A stretch of DNA of 6,311 nucleotides, taken from NCBI GenBank assembly GCA_002713545.1, contig PATJ01000010.1:9158-15468 (forward strand), in the 5' to 3' direction. Within the stretch, counting starts at the first letter, position 1, and each line of letters begins with the position of its first letter. This document shows, in pieces, positions 1-6,311 of the stretch. The notes beneath the pieces were generated by a model that was not told where the DNA came from, made no database searches, and saw only the letters and a list, made by a program, of their open reading frames with translations. This DNA comes from Acidimicrobiaceae bacterium (GTDB lineage: Bacteria; Actinomycetota; Acidimicrobiia; Acidimicrobiales; MedAcidi-G1). The translations under genes and the position numbers were made by a program.

Positions 1-210
<210 letters not shown>

Positions 211-221
211 TAAATTCAGGC

Positions 222-242
222 AACAGGTAACAGGTAACAGGT
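222..242 (+). repeat. Triplicate 7-base tandem repeat forming the fusA ribosome binding site
   Basis: Three perfect copies of AACAGGT (222-228, 229-235, 236-242) sit end to end and abut the fusA ATG at 243. Each copy contains AGGT, which can pair with the ACCU of the anti-Shine-Dalgarno sequence. Only the middle copy (AGGT at 232-235) has a normal spacing, 7 bases, to the start codon; the first is 14 bases away and the last touches it. There is no other purine-rich ribosome binding site in the 32-base rpsG-fusA gap, so the repeat itself probably supplies it. The repeat is directly visible; the role is inferred. Confidence 0.85.
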
Positions 243-2330
243 ATGGCTAATCGACACCCCCTTGAGAAAACTCGCAATATTGGAATTATGGCCCATATTG
301 ATGCAGGTAAAACTACTACTACAGAGAGAATCTTGTATTACACAGGCGTGAATTACAAAATTGGAGAAGTGCATGAAGGCACCGCAACCATGGACTGGAT
401 GGAGCAAGAGCAAGAGAGGGGAATAACGATTACCTCTGCTGCTACTAGCTGTTTCTGGAACGATCACAGGATCAACATTATTGATACACCTGGACACGTT
501 GATTTTACGGTTGAGGTAGAACGCTCCTTAAGAGTTTTAGATGGTGCAATCGCAGTTTTTGATGGAGTGGCCGGAGTGGAACCGCAAACTGAAACAGTTT
601 GGCGTCAAGCTGATCGTCATAACGTTCCAAGGATGTGTTTTATTAACAAAATGGATCGAACTGGAGCTGATTTTTTCTTTGTTTTAGGAACTATCAAAGA
701 ACGTCTTGGTTGTAAAGCTGCTGTGATCCAGCTGCCTATAGGAGCAGAGACTGATTTTGCTGGCGTCATTGATTTGGTAACTATGAAAGCTTTAGTTTGG
801 GAAGGTGAGGATTTAGGCGCGTCATGGAACGAGGTAGAAATTCCAGACGATTTGAAATCACAAGCTGATGAATATCGCGCAGAACTTGTTGATCTTCTTG
901 CTGAGTTCGATGAAAACATCCTTGAAAAATTTGTTGGTGAAGAAGAAATCACAATTGAGGATTTGAAATCGGCGATTCGTCAGGGAACTCTCTCAGGAGA
1001 TTGTGTGCCAATTTTAACCGGTACAGCTTTTAAGAATAAAGGTGTACAGCCTCTTCTTGATTCGGTAGTTGAGTATTTACCATCCCCACTTGATCTTCCA
1101 CCCGTTGAAGGTATTGAACCTAGAAGCGAAGAGATTACAAAGCGTAGCGTGAGCGACGATGAGCCATTTGCTGCTCTTGCTTTCAAGATAATGACCGATC
1201 CCCACGTAGGAAAATTGACTTATTTCCGTGTTTATAGTGGCACTTTGGAAAAAGGTGCAACTGTTTTGAACACTCGATCAAGTTCAAAAGAGCGGATTGG
1301 ACGCATTTTAGAGATGCATGCCAACGACCGGGAAGATCTTGATATTGTTCGAACTGGTGACATAGTTGCTGGTGTAGGTATTAAAGACACAAAGACAGGT
1401 GACACTCTTTGTTCCCCTGACCACCCTCTGATGCTCGAACAGCTCGACTTCCCGGATCCTGTAATTCATGTGGCTGTTGAGCCTCGTTCAAAAGCAGATC
1501 AGGATAAAATGGGTAAGGCTTTAGGTGCTCTCTCTGATGAAGATCCTACTTTTACAGTTCGAAGTGATGAGGAAACAGGTCAGACGATAATTGGTGGAAT
1601 GGGCGAACTTCACTTAGAAGTTTTAGTTGACCGAATGCTGCGTGAGTTTCGTGTTGACGCAAATGTAGGGAAACCGCAAGTTGCTTATCGGGAAACAATT
1701 ACTAAAGCAGTTGAAAATTATCGATACACCCATAAGAAACAATCTGGTGGTTCTGGCCAATTTGCTGAAATTGTTGCGACTGTTGAACCTCTGACAGAGG
1801 GTGAAGAAACCTATAATTTTGAAGACAAAGTTACAGGAGGCCGTATTCCCAAGGAATATATTCCAGCTGTTGATGCTGGCATCCAATCTGCCATGACCTC
1901 TGGTGTTCTTGCAGGTTTTCAAGTTTTAGGTATGAAAGTGACACTTAATGATGGAAAACACCATGATGTTGATTCATCTGAAATGGCCTTCAAAATTGCT
2001 GCCCAAGCGTGGTTTAGAGAAGTCATAAAACAGGCTAAGCCAGTTCTTCTGGAGCCGATTTTCGCAGTAGAAGTTGTAACGCCAGAGGACTATATGGGTG
2101 ATGTAGTTGGTGATTTAAATTCTCGAAGAGGAAAAGTTGGACAAATGGAAGCAAGAGGAAATGCTCAAGTAGTTACCGCACAGGTGCCGCTATCCGAGAT
2201 GTTCGGCTATGCTACAGATCTGCGTTCTCGTACTCAAGGACGCGCAACGTATACAATGCAGTTCGATTCGTATCAAAAAACTCCTTCAGCAGTTCAGGAA
2301 GAGATTGTCACTCGGATTCGTGGTGAATAG
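243..2330 (+). CDS. fusA: Elongation factor G (EF-G), translocation GTPase
   Basis: This is a full-length EF-G of 695 residues, within the usual family size. It is the cytoplasmic GTPase that moves tRNAs and mRNA through the ribosome after peptide bond formation and, with ribosome recycling factor, splits post-termination ribosomes. The G domain shows G1 AHIDAGKT (17-24), G2 RGITI (59-63), G3 DTPGH (81-85, with the catalytic His85), G4 NKMD (135-138) and the G5-type segment GTAFKNKG starting at about 260. An EF-G-specific G' insert lies between G4 and G5. The later domains include [10 protein letters not shown] (about 450-459), GGSGQFAEI in domain IV and [27 protein letters not shown] in domain V. 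All key residues are present, and stretches such as TIKERLG and VIQLPIGAE look actinobacterial. The ATG at 243 is chosen because homologues begin at the same [22 protein letters not shown] position. It starts 32 bases after rpsG and is followed by tuf after 63 bases. Confidence 0.98.
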   Translation: MANRHPLEKTRNIGIMAHIDAGKTTTTERILYYTGVNYKIGEVHEGTATMDWMEQEQERGITITSAATSCFWNDHRINIIDTPGHVDFTVEVERSLRVLDGAIAVFDGVAGVEPQTETVWRQADRHNVPRMCFINKMDRTGADFFFVLGTIKERLGCKAAVIQLPIGAETDFAGVIDLVTMKALVWEGEDLGASWNEVEIPDDLKSQADEYRAELVDLLAEFDENILEKFVGEEEITIEDLKSAIRQGTLSGDCVPILTGTAFKNKGVQPLLDSVVEYLPSPLDLPPVEGIEPRSEEITKRSVSDDEPFAALAFKIMTDPHVGKLTYFRVYSGTLEKGATVLNTRSSSKERIGRILEMHANDREDLDIVRTGDIVAGVGIKDTKTGDTLCSPDHPLMLEQLDFPDPVIHVAVEPRSKADQDKMGKALGALSDEDPTFTVRSDEETGQTIIGGMGELHLEVLVDRMLREFRVDANVGKPQVAYRETITKAVENYRYTHKKQSGGSGQFAEIVATVEPLTEGEETYNFEDKVTGGRIPKEYIPAVDAGIQSAMTSGVLAGFQVLGMKVTLNDGKHHDVDSSEMAFKIAAQAWFREVIKQAKPVLLEPIFAVEVVTPEDYMGDVVGDLNSRRGKVGQMEARGNAQVVTAQVPLSEMFGYATDLRSRTQGRATYTMQFDSYQKTPSAVQEEIVTRIRGE

Positions 2331-2332
2331 GC

Positions 2333-2360
2333 TTAACCTACTGAGAAGGTAATATAAAAT
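2333..2360 (+). promoter_or_regulatory. Possible internal promoter ahead of tuf
   Basis: The 63-base fusA-tuf gap is strongly A/T-rich. A -35-like TTAACC (2333-2338, 4/6 to TTGACA) is separated by 16 bases from a -10-like TAAAAT (2355-2360, 5/6 to TATAAT). Transcription would start near 2367, leaving a leader of about 27 bases that includes the tuf ribosome binding site. tuf often has extra promoters because EF-Tu is needed in excess over EF-G, which fits. A/T-rich DNA yields such matches by chance, so this is tentative; an overlapping TATAAA (2353-2358) and a GATAAT (2367-2372) are alternatives. Confidence 0.3.
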
Positions 2361-2393
2361 AATAAAGATAATAGAGAAACTCGAGGGAGAGTC

Positions 2394-3584
2394 ATGGCTA
2401 AGGCCCAGTTCGAAAGAAATAAACCTCACGTAAATGTGGGAACGATGGGACACATCGATCACGGTAAGACAACACTTACCGCTGCGATAACTAAGGTATT
2501 GTCGGATTCAGATCCAGATAATACAGCATTTACCGCGTTTGAGAATATTGACAATGCGCCAGAGGAACGTGAACGTGGTATTACCATTAACGTTTCCCAC
2601 GTTGAGTATGAGACAGGTAATAGGCACTATGCCCATGTCGATATGCCCGGGCACGCGGATTACATCAAGAATATGATTACTGGTGCCGCTCAGGTTGACG
2701 GAGCTATTTTGGTGGTTTCCGCAGCTGACGGACCAATGCCTCAAACTCGGGAGCATGTTTTGCTTGCGCGTCAGGTTGGGGTTCCAAAGATTATTGTGGC
2801 TTTAAATAAGTGTGATGTTGTTGACGATGAAGAACTTCTCGAACTTGTGGAAATGGAAGTTAGGGATCTTTTAAACGAATATGATTTCCCAGGGGACGAT
2901 ACTCCAATTGTTAGAGTTTCGGCTCTTAAGGCTTTGGAAGGCGATGGAGATTCCGCGGCTCAAATTATTGACCTTATGAGTCAAGTAGATGATTATATTC
3001 CACAGCCTGAACGTGACATCGATAAGCCATTTCTCATGCCTATTGAGGATGTTTTCTCAATTACAGGGCGTGGAACGGTTGTTACCGGCCGTGTGGAACA
3101 GGGCAAGGTTAATACTGGTGACACAATAGAAATTGTTGGTATTAAAGATACTCAAGAAACGACTTGCACCGGTGTTGAAATGTTTAGAAAACTTCTTGAC
3201 GAGGGTCTGGCAGGTGACAATATTGGCGCTTTGCTCCGTGGTATCGACAAAGAAGACGTTCAACGTGGTCAGGTTTTGTCAGCTCCTGGTTCAATAACTC
3301 CGCACACACACTTCGAGGCTGAAGTCTATGTTCTTACAAAGGAAGAAGGTGGACGACATAAGCCATTTTTCTCCAATTATCGTCCCCAGTTTTATTTCAG
3401 AACAACTGATGTGACCGGAAGCATTGCTTTGCCGGAGGGAACTGAAATGTGCATACCTGGTGATAATACAACTATGAGCGTTGAGCTAATTGCTCCAATC
3501 GCTATGGATGAGGGACTTCGCTTTGCTATTCGTGAAGGCGGCAGGACTGTTGGTGCTGGTGCTGTAACGAAAGTTATTAAGTAG
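2394..3584 (+). CDS. tuf: Elongation factor Tu (EF-Tu)
   Basis: This is a full-length EF-Tu of 396 residues, the normal bacterial size. It carries aminoacyl-tRNA as a GTP ternary complex to the ribosomal A site in the cytoplasm. Visible motifs are G1 GHIDHGKT (19-26), G2 RGITIN (61-66), G3 DMPGH (83-87, with catalytic His87), G4 NKCD (138-141) and G5 SALK (176-179). Domain 2 contains [17 protein letters not shown], and domain 3 contains [24 protein letters not shown] and the C-terminal [20 protein letters not shown]. One oddity is Met84 in G3, where most bacteria have cysteine and mycobacteria have alanine. The ATG at 2394 is preceded by a purine-rich site at 2383-2391 (GAGGGAGAG), with GAGG 7 bases from the start. 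It lies 63 bases after fusA, perhaps with its own promoter, and 13 bases before rpsJ. I see only one tuf here; a second copy elsewhere cannot be excluded. Confidence 0.98.
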   Translation: MAKAQFERNKPHVNVGTMGHIDHGKTTLTAAITKVLSDSDPDNTAFTAFENIDNAPEERERGITINVSHVEYETGNRHYAHVDMPGHADYIKNMITGAAQVDGAILVVSAADGPMPQTREHVLLARQVGVPKIIVALNKCDVVDDEELLELVEMEVRDLLNEYDFPGDDTPIVRVSALKALEGDGDSAAQIIDLMSQVDDYIPQPERDIDKPFLMPIEDVFSITGRGTVVTGRVEQGKVNTGDTIEIVGIKDTQETTCTGVEMFRKLLDEGLAGDNIGALLRGIDKEDVQRGQVLSAPGSITPHTHFEAEVYVLTKEEGGRHKPFFSNYRPQFYFRTTDVTGSIALPEGTEMCIPGDNTTMSVELIAPIAMDEGLRFAIREGGRTVGAGAVTKVIK

Positions 3585-3597
3585 CTGGATCTAAATT

Positions 3598-3918
3598 ATG
3601 GCAGCAGGTCAAAAAATAAGAATTAGGCTTAAAGCCTACGATCATGAGATCATTGATCAGTCAGCAAAAAAAATTGTTGAAACGGTTCGTAGGACTCAAG
3701 CAGATCTTCGAGGGCCGGTACCTCTACCTACAGAAAAGCATCGTTATACAGTAATTCGCGGACCTTTCAAGGATAAGGATTCTCGTGAACACTTTGAGAT
3801 GAGAATACATAAGAGACTTCTAGACATTCTCAATCCGTCTCCGAAGACTGTTGATTCTCTTCAAAGACTTGATTTACCTGCTGGCATAGATATTGAAATA
3901 AAAATACAGCAAAATTAG
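3598..3918 (+). CDS. rpsJ: 30S ribosomal protein S10 / NusE
   Basis: This is a complete S10 of 106 residues, a few longer than the usual 100-103 because of an IQQN tail. S10 sits in the 30S head; as NusE it also joins NusB and NusG in transcription antitermination and in coupling ribosomes to RNA polymerase. Family blocks are [14 protein letters not shown] (7-20), GPVPLPTEK (39-47), the signature [14 protein letters not shown] (61-74) and [20 protein letters not shown] (82-101). The ATG follows the tuf stop by 13 bases. Its ribosome binding site is poor (only GGA at 3587-3589), so translation may be coupled to tuf. Normally rplC follows directly; here the next gene is on the opposite strand, and the TAG stop (3916-3918) overlaps that gene's stop. 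No hairpin terminator is visible just after it, so termination must occur inside the antisense gene or further on. Confidence 0.98.
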   Translation: MAAGQKIRIRLKAYDHEIIDQSAKKIVETVRRTQADLRGPVPLPTEKHRYTVIRGPFKDKDSREHFEMRIHKRLLDILNPSPKTVDSLQRLDLPAGIDIEIKIQQN

Positions 3919-3934
3919 TCGGTGCTTTGTTGTT
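3906..3934 (+). repeat. Imperfect direct repeat, left copy, at the end of rpsJ
   Basis: The segment from about 3915 to 3934, spanning the overlapping stop codons of rpsJ and the membrane protein gene, contains ATTAGTCGGTG followed by CTTTGTTGTT. A related segment lies at 5205-5224 with one base missing and two substitutions. The two copies lie on either side of nearly all of the inserted gene. The exact shared core is only 8 bases (AGTCGGTG), so this could be coincidence. Confidence 0.3.
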
Positions 3935-5060
3935 CCGATTCAATATGTTCTGGATTATTTCTCTTTAGGGAACCCTCTCTTTGAGTTTTTGTAGAAAGCA
4001 ACGTTTCTGAAACTTCGTGCCTACGGGCGACTGAACCTATTACGGATTGAATAGTTGCTGCTGCAGGTAGTGCTAATAAAGCACCCACTACCCCTAGTAT
4101 TGCGGAGCCAGCAATCACCGAACCAAATGCGACAGCTGGATGGATTTGCATTGTATGTGCGGTGATTCTGGGCGAGATTAAATAATTTTCTATTTGTTGA
4201 TATACGGCAATTGTCACTAATACCCATAGGCCATCAACAGGTTCACCCAGTAGGCCTACTACAAGAGGTAAAACTCCTGCTATATAAGTGCCCACAACGG
4301 GTACAAACTGAGAAATAACTCCAACCCATAAAGCGAGAGCTAGTGCAGAAGGAAGTCCGATTATTTCAAAAATTAACCAGTGGATTGCTCCGGAAAGAAC
4401 GGCAAGAACACTTCTTGAAAGTATGTATCCGCCTGTTTTGGATACAGCAAGATCCCAAACTTCTAAAATCTGACCTTGCCTTCGTGGGGCAAGAAATGAA
4501 CATACAAGCTTTCTGACTTTTGGTCCTTCAGCTACCAAATAGAAAGAGAAAAGAGCAATTGTAAATAATTGGAATAAAACATTTGCCACAGTTGTCCCAA
4601 AACGTGCCAGGTCGTCAGCTAAATCTCCTAGCCACTGTGCTAAAGCTCCAGAGTCATATTTTTCTTGTAGGTCTGAGGTAGCATTTTCAATTCCGAAATT
4701 GTCATCAAGAAATTCGTCAATATCCGCTAGATAGGTTGGGATATTATTATTAAATTCGGTTACTTGATCTGCTAGAAGAGATCCAACTTGAAAACCAAAA
4801 CCGCCAAGAGCAACAAAACATGCTAAGAAAGTCAGGGCTGTTCCTATTCCTCTCTTTAGTCCAAGTTTTTCAAGCCTATTTACCGCCGGTTCTAGAGCGA
4901 AAGAAAGGAAAAGGGAAACTAAAAGTATTATTAATAAGGGTCTTAATGCAGAAACAACCCCACGAAAGTACCAAAGAATAACAAACCCGCCTAAGAGCGT
5001 TAATATCGACTTAATTACCCATTTTGGTAATTTTTCACCATCTTTTACCTGATTTTCCAT
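3915..5060 (-). CDS. AI-2E family transporter-like membrane protein (TqsA/PerM-type), substrate unknown
   Basis: This is a predicted polytopic inner-membrane protein of 381 residues, close to the family's usual 340-390. The family (AI-2E transporter, formerly UPF0118) includes E. coli TqsA, linked to AI-2 export, and some members linked to cation exchange; the substrate here cannot be read from sequence. Hydrophobic segments lie at about 15-36, 41-58, 71-95, 157-177, 215-235, 237-270, 277-292 and 305-342. A large hydrophilic loop with several acidic residues (about 96-155) follows the third segment. Two family hallmarks are clear: [15 protein letters not shown] (251-265) and [13 protein letters not shown] (287-299). 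The tail from about 345 is charged. The ATG at 5060 is chosen because AGGTGA stands 5 bases before it; an upstream TTG at 5147 would add 29 residues but has no ribosome binding site and lies upstream of the likely promoter. The gene splits rpsJ from rplC on the opposite strand, and its TAA overlaps the rpsJ TAG. Confidence 0.9.
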   Translation of the reverse strand: MENQVKDGEKLPKWVIKSILTLLGGFVILWYFRGVVSALRPLLIILLVSLFLSFALEPAVNRLEKLGLKRGIGTALTFLACFVALGGFGFQVGSLLADQVTEFNNNIPTYLADIDEFLDDNFGIENATSDLQEKYDSGALAQWLGDLADDLARFGTTVANVLFQLFTIALFSFYLVAEGPKVRKLVCSFLAPRRQGQILEVWDLAVSKTGGYILSRSVLAVLSGAIHWLIFEIIGLPSALALALWVGVISQFVPVVGTYIAGVLPLVVGLLGEPVDGLWVLVTIAVYQQIENYLISPRITAHTMQIHPAVAFGSVIAGSAILGVVGALLALPAAATIQSVIGSVARRHEVSETLLSTKTQREGSLKRNNPEHIESEQQSTD

Positions 5061-5065
5061 GGGTT

Positions 5066-5071
5066 TCACCT
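5066..5071 (-). promoter_or_regulatory. Ribosome binding site fixing the start of the AI-2E family gene
   Basis: On the minus strand AGGTGA is followed by 5 bases (AACCC) and then the ATG at 5060-5058. This is a six-base match to the consensus AGGAGGTGA end and the best ribosome binding site in the window. It favours the 381-residue form over the longer TTG-initiated one. Confidence 0.8.
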
Positions 5072-5088
5072 GCGGCTGTTTTTTTATA

Positions 5089-5117
5089 TTTATAACTAAC
5101 CCGACGGTACTTCTAAA
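5089..5117 (-). promoter_or_regulatory. Candidate promoter of the AI-2E family gene
   Basis: Reading the minus strand, TTTAGA (5117-5112, 4/6 to TTGACA) and TATAAA (5094-5089, 5/6 to TATAAT) are separated by exactly 17 bases. Transcription would start near 5082, giving a leader of about 22 bases that includes the AGGTGA ribosome binding site. The spacing and position are good and the -35 is mediocre. The region is A/T-rich, so chance matches are possible. Confidence 0.4.
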
Positions 5118-5204
5118 AGTCTCAGTGAAATGGGATATTTGCTCCAAAGTTATCTTTATTAAAAAGATTTTCGGTTGTGCCCTGTGGTTATGCGCCGTAT
5201 CGTT

Positions 5205-5224
5205 ATCAGTCGGTGTTTATTGTT
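5205..5224 (+). repeat. Imperfect direct repeat, right copy, upstream of rplC
   Basis: ATCAGTCGGTG followed by TTTATTGTT resembles the segment across the rpsJ stop codon (about 3915-3934), with one base deleted and two substituted. It lies inside the candidate structured leader. The pair brackets nearly all of the inserted minus-strand gene, which is why it is listed, but its length does not exclude chance. Confidence 0.3.
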
Positions 5225-5236
5225 TTGGCACCAAAA
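5223..5236. promoter_or_regulatory. 14-base palindrome TTTTGGCACCAAAA, possible operator
   Basis: TTTTGG and CCAAAA are perfect inverted halves around a central CA. Such a compact symmetric site between divergently transcribed genes (the AI-2E family gene and rplC) is typical of a dimeric repressor's operator. As RNA it would form only a five-pair stem with a GCAC tetraloop. No regulator gene is nearby to support a specific protein. Confidence 0.35.
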
Positions 5237-5294
5237 GCTGACGTCCTTTAAGGCCCATCAAAATAGTTGGGAACCGAATGGCACAACCGAAATC

Positions 5295-5326
5295 AGCGCT
5301 CCGCCGGGGTTTCCCAGCGGAGCGTT
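5295..5326 (+). promoter_or_regulatory. Strong GC-rich hairpin in the rplC leader
   Basis: Eight perfect pairs join CGCTCCGC (5297-5304) to GCGGAGCG (5317-5324). A C·A mismatch is followed by three further G-C pairs (5306-5308 with 5313-5315) closing a GTTT loop. A5295-U5326 and a G5296·U5325 wobble can extend the base. It is the most GC-rich stretch of the gap, ends about 60 bases before the rplC ATG, and abuts the long helix ending at 5292-5294. There is no U-run after it on the plus strand (TTTGCG follows) nor on the minus strand, so it is not a classic intrinsic terminator. It could be an attenuator, a protein-binding leader stem or a terminator without a U tail. Confidence 0.65.
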
Positions 5327-5376
5327 TGCGTGGAATTACATAAGTACAAATTGACGATTATTCGTTGAAAGTGCGT

Positions 5377-5380
5377 AGGA
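5377..5380 (+). promoter_or_regulatory. rplC ribosome binding site
   Basis: AGGA is followed by six A residues and then the ATG at 5387. The spacing is normal and the A-run keeps the start region unstructured. No convincing promoter stands just ahead: TTGACG (5351-5356) is a good -35 match but has no -10 partner at the right distance. The rplC promoter is therefore not located by eye. Confidence 0.75.
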
Positions 5381-5386
5381 AAAAAA

Positions 5387-6028
5387 ATGGCTAATAAAGC
5401 AATAGTGGGAGAAAAGGTCGGAATGACCCAAGTGTGGGATGAAGATAATTCCGTGATCCCTGTAACAGTTCTCCGCATAAGACCCAATCGTGTTGTACGC
5501 GTTAAAACTACAGAGCGTGATGGGTACAGTGCGCTCCAAGTTACTTTTGGAGAAAAAGACGAGCAAAAATTAACAAGACCCGAAGCGGGACACTTTGCGT
5601 CCAATGGGGTTGATGCAGGAGTCAAATTAGTGGAGCTTCGTTTGGACAGTGTCGAAGGATATGAAGTGGGGCAAGAACTGACTGTTGAAACCCTTTCTGA
5701 AAATTTAAGAGTTGATGTTACTTCAGTTAGTAAAGGTAAAGGTTTTGCAGGTGCTATGAAAAGGCATGGCTTTAAAGGGCAAAGAGCATCTCATGGAGCG
5801 CATAAAGTGCATCGTAAACCTGGGGCAGTGGGTCAGTGTGCAACACCTTCGAGGGTCTTCAAAGGGAAAAAACTTCCAGGAAGAATGGGTAACCAAAAAA
5901 CAACAATTTTGAATCTTCAAGTCGTGCAAGCAGATACCGAAAAAGAACTATTACTTATTAAGGGCTCAGTACCTGGTCCCAATGGCTCCACTGTTTTAAT
6001 CAGGGATGCAGTAAAGGGAGCGGTCTGA
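5387..6028 (+). CDS. rplC: 50S ribosomal protein L3
   Basis: This is a full-length L3 of 213 residues, normal for bacteria. L3 binds near the 3' end of 23S rRNA, is one of the earliest proteins in 50S assembly, and sends a long arm towards the peptidyl transferase centre. The N-terminal block [20 protein letters not shown] (1-20) is typical. The extended arm includes [18 protein letters not shown] (115-132), [17 protein letters not shown] (134-150) and [13 protein letters not shown] (158-170). Gln150 matches the glutamine methylated by PrmB in E. coli. The C-terminus has [13 protein letters not shown] (188-200). The ATG at 5387 matches homologue starts and has AGGA six bases upstream. It normally follows rpsJ directly; here 1468 bases with an opposite-strand gene lie between. 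Its TGA overlaps the rplD ATG by one base, so L3 and L4 are likely translationally coupled. Confidence 0.98.
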   Translation: MANKAIVGEKVGMTQVWDEDNSVIPVTVLRIRPNRVVRVKTTERDGYSALQVTFGEKDEQKLTRPEAGHFASNGVDAGVKLVELRLDSVEGYEVGQELTVETLSENLRVDVTSVSKGKGFAGAMKRHGFKGQRASHGAHKVHRKPGAVGQCATPSRVFKGKKLPGRMGNQKTTILNLQVVQADTEKELLLIKGSVPGPNGSTVLIRDAVKGAV

Positions 6029-6311
6029 TGGTTGCTGTTGATATTAAAGACCTAGCTGGTTCCAAAACCGGCACAATCGATTTGGACCCCAAAACCTTTG
6101 GTCTTGATCCGAATGTTGCGGTCATGCACCAGGTAGTTACTGCTCAGTTAGCTGCCAGACGAAGTGGAACACAGAGCACTAAGACAAGGGCAGAAGTTAG
6201 AGGCGGAGGGGCAAAACCATGGCGTCAAAAGGGTACTGGGCGCGCTAGACACGGTTCAATCCGTTCTCCTCAGTGGCGCGGCGGAGGAGTTGCGTTGGGT
6301 CCCAAGCCACG
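6028..6311 (+). CDS. rplD: 50S ribosomal protein L4 (5' part only)
   Basis: This is the N-terminal 94 codons of L4; the rest lies beyond the window. L4 binds 23S rRNA early in 50S assembly, and its long loop lines the narrow part of the peptide exit tunnel. That loop is visible at 63-87, including [25 protein letters not shown], preceded by the conserved [13 protein letters not shown] context. The ATG at 6028 shares its A with the rplC TGA (6026-6028) and has GGGAG (6016-6020) 7 bases upstream, so the start is well fixed. In E. coli L4 also represses its own S10 operon by binding the operon leader. This makes the structured region before rplC an interesting possible target, but that link is inference. 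Confidence 0.97.
   Translation, partial: MVAVDIKDLAGSKTGTIDLDPKTFGLDPNVAVMHQVVTAQLAARRSGTQSTKTRAEVRGGGAKPWRQKGTGRARHGSIRSPQWRGGGVALGPKP

Larger units (their letters stand above)
5166..5294 (+). ncRNA. Candidate structured RNA element in the rplC leader (unknown family)
   Basis: A perfect 13-base inverted repeat, TTTCGGTTGTGCC at 5169-5181 and its complement at 5280-5292, encloses 98 bases. The pairing continues inward: a C·U mismatch, U5183-A5278, a G5184·A5277 mismatch, then five pairs of 5185-5189 with 5272-5276. That makes 19 pairs in 21 positions. Outward, GAT (5166-5168) can pair with ATC (5292-5294) if one U bulges. Inside, 5206-5210 can pair with 5237-5241, topped by a small stem TTTTG/CAAAA (5223-5227 with 5232-5236). 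The U5185·G5276 and U5210·G5237 wobbles fit RNA read from the plus strand, towards rplC, better than the minus. I cannot assign it to a known leader, riboswitch or small RNA. A DNA inverted repeat or a small mobile-element remnant is the alternative. Confidence 0.45.

Noticed and set aside
216..1922. Several minus-strand open frames opposite fusA (for example 216-497, 617-952, 1623-1922)
   Set aside because: They lie antisense to a clearly real EF-G gene, show no recognisable domains and are explained by its codon pattern. The same holds for frames opposite tuf and rplC.
3961..3990. Possible rpsJ terminator: AGGGAACCCT followed by CTCTTTGAG and five Ts
   Set aside because: The stems are only three to four pairs with loops too small or too weak, so this is not a credible intrinsic terminator.
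5061..5147. N-terminal extension of the AI-2E family protein from a TTG at 5147 (410 residues)
   Set aside because: The TTG has no ribosome binding site, the extra 29 residues do not look like the family's N-terminus, and the likely promoter lies downstream of it. The ATG at 5060 has AGGTGA at ideal spacing.
5059..5241. Small plus-strand open frame of 60 codons, hydrophobic in character
   Set aside because: It overlaps the start of the minus-strand gene, has no ribosome binding site before its ATG, and covers promoter and inverted-repeat DNA. Its composition follows the T-rich sequence.
5351..5381. rplC promoter built on TTGACG (5351-5356)
   Set aside because: The only partner is TAGGAA at 19 bases, which is the ribosome binding site; transcription would start at the ATG itself. 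Not supported as a promoter by eye.
5148..5386. tRNA or well-known small RNA in the gap before rplC
   Set aside because: I looked for a cloverleaf with a GTTCGAATC-like T arm and for SRP RNA-like core sequence and found neither. The pairing pattern fits no standard RNA gene I can recognise.

Overview
The window is a ribosomal protein and elongation factor locus from a bacterium that looks actinobacterial. EF-G, EF-Tu, S10, L3 and L4 all carry actinobacterial-style sequence, while base composition is AT-leaning by eye, with many A/T-ending codons. A low-GC, possibly aquatic actinobacterium of the Acidimicrobiia type would fit. That placement rests on remembered protein similarity, not on a search.

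Layout: positions 1-3918 are the distal str operon on the plus strand: the 3' end of rpsG (S7), fusA (EF-G), tuf (EF-Tu) and rpsJ (S10), with gaps of 32, 63 and 13 bases. Next is a single minus-strand gene (3915-5060) for an AI-2E-family membrane protein. Its stop codon overlaps the rpsJ stop tail to tail. A 326-base gap (5061-5386) between it and rplC holds an unusual concentration of inverted repeats. From 5387 the S10-type operon resumes on the plus strand with rplC (L3) and the 5' end of rplD (L4), which overlap by one base.

How the genes work together: S7, S10, L3 and L4 are ribosome components, and EF-Tu and EF-G deliver aminoacyl-tRNA and drive translocation. The membrane protein has no evident link to translation. 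Its insertion detaches rpsJ from rplC, a separation also known from cyanobacterial str operons that end in rpsJ. It leaves rplC and the genes after it needing their own promoter and control region.

The most interesting part is that control region. A long imperfect helix (about 5169-5189 with 5272-5292) encloses a smaller stem and is followed at once by a strong GC-rich hairpin (5297-5324). I read this as a candidate structured mRNA leader for rplC-rplD, possibly an autoregulatory element, matching no leader family I can name. Other points of note are a perfect triplicate 7-base repeat forming the fusA ribosome binding site and a methionine in the EF-Tu G3 motif where cysteine or alanine is usual.
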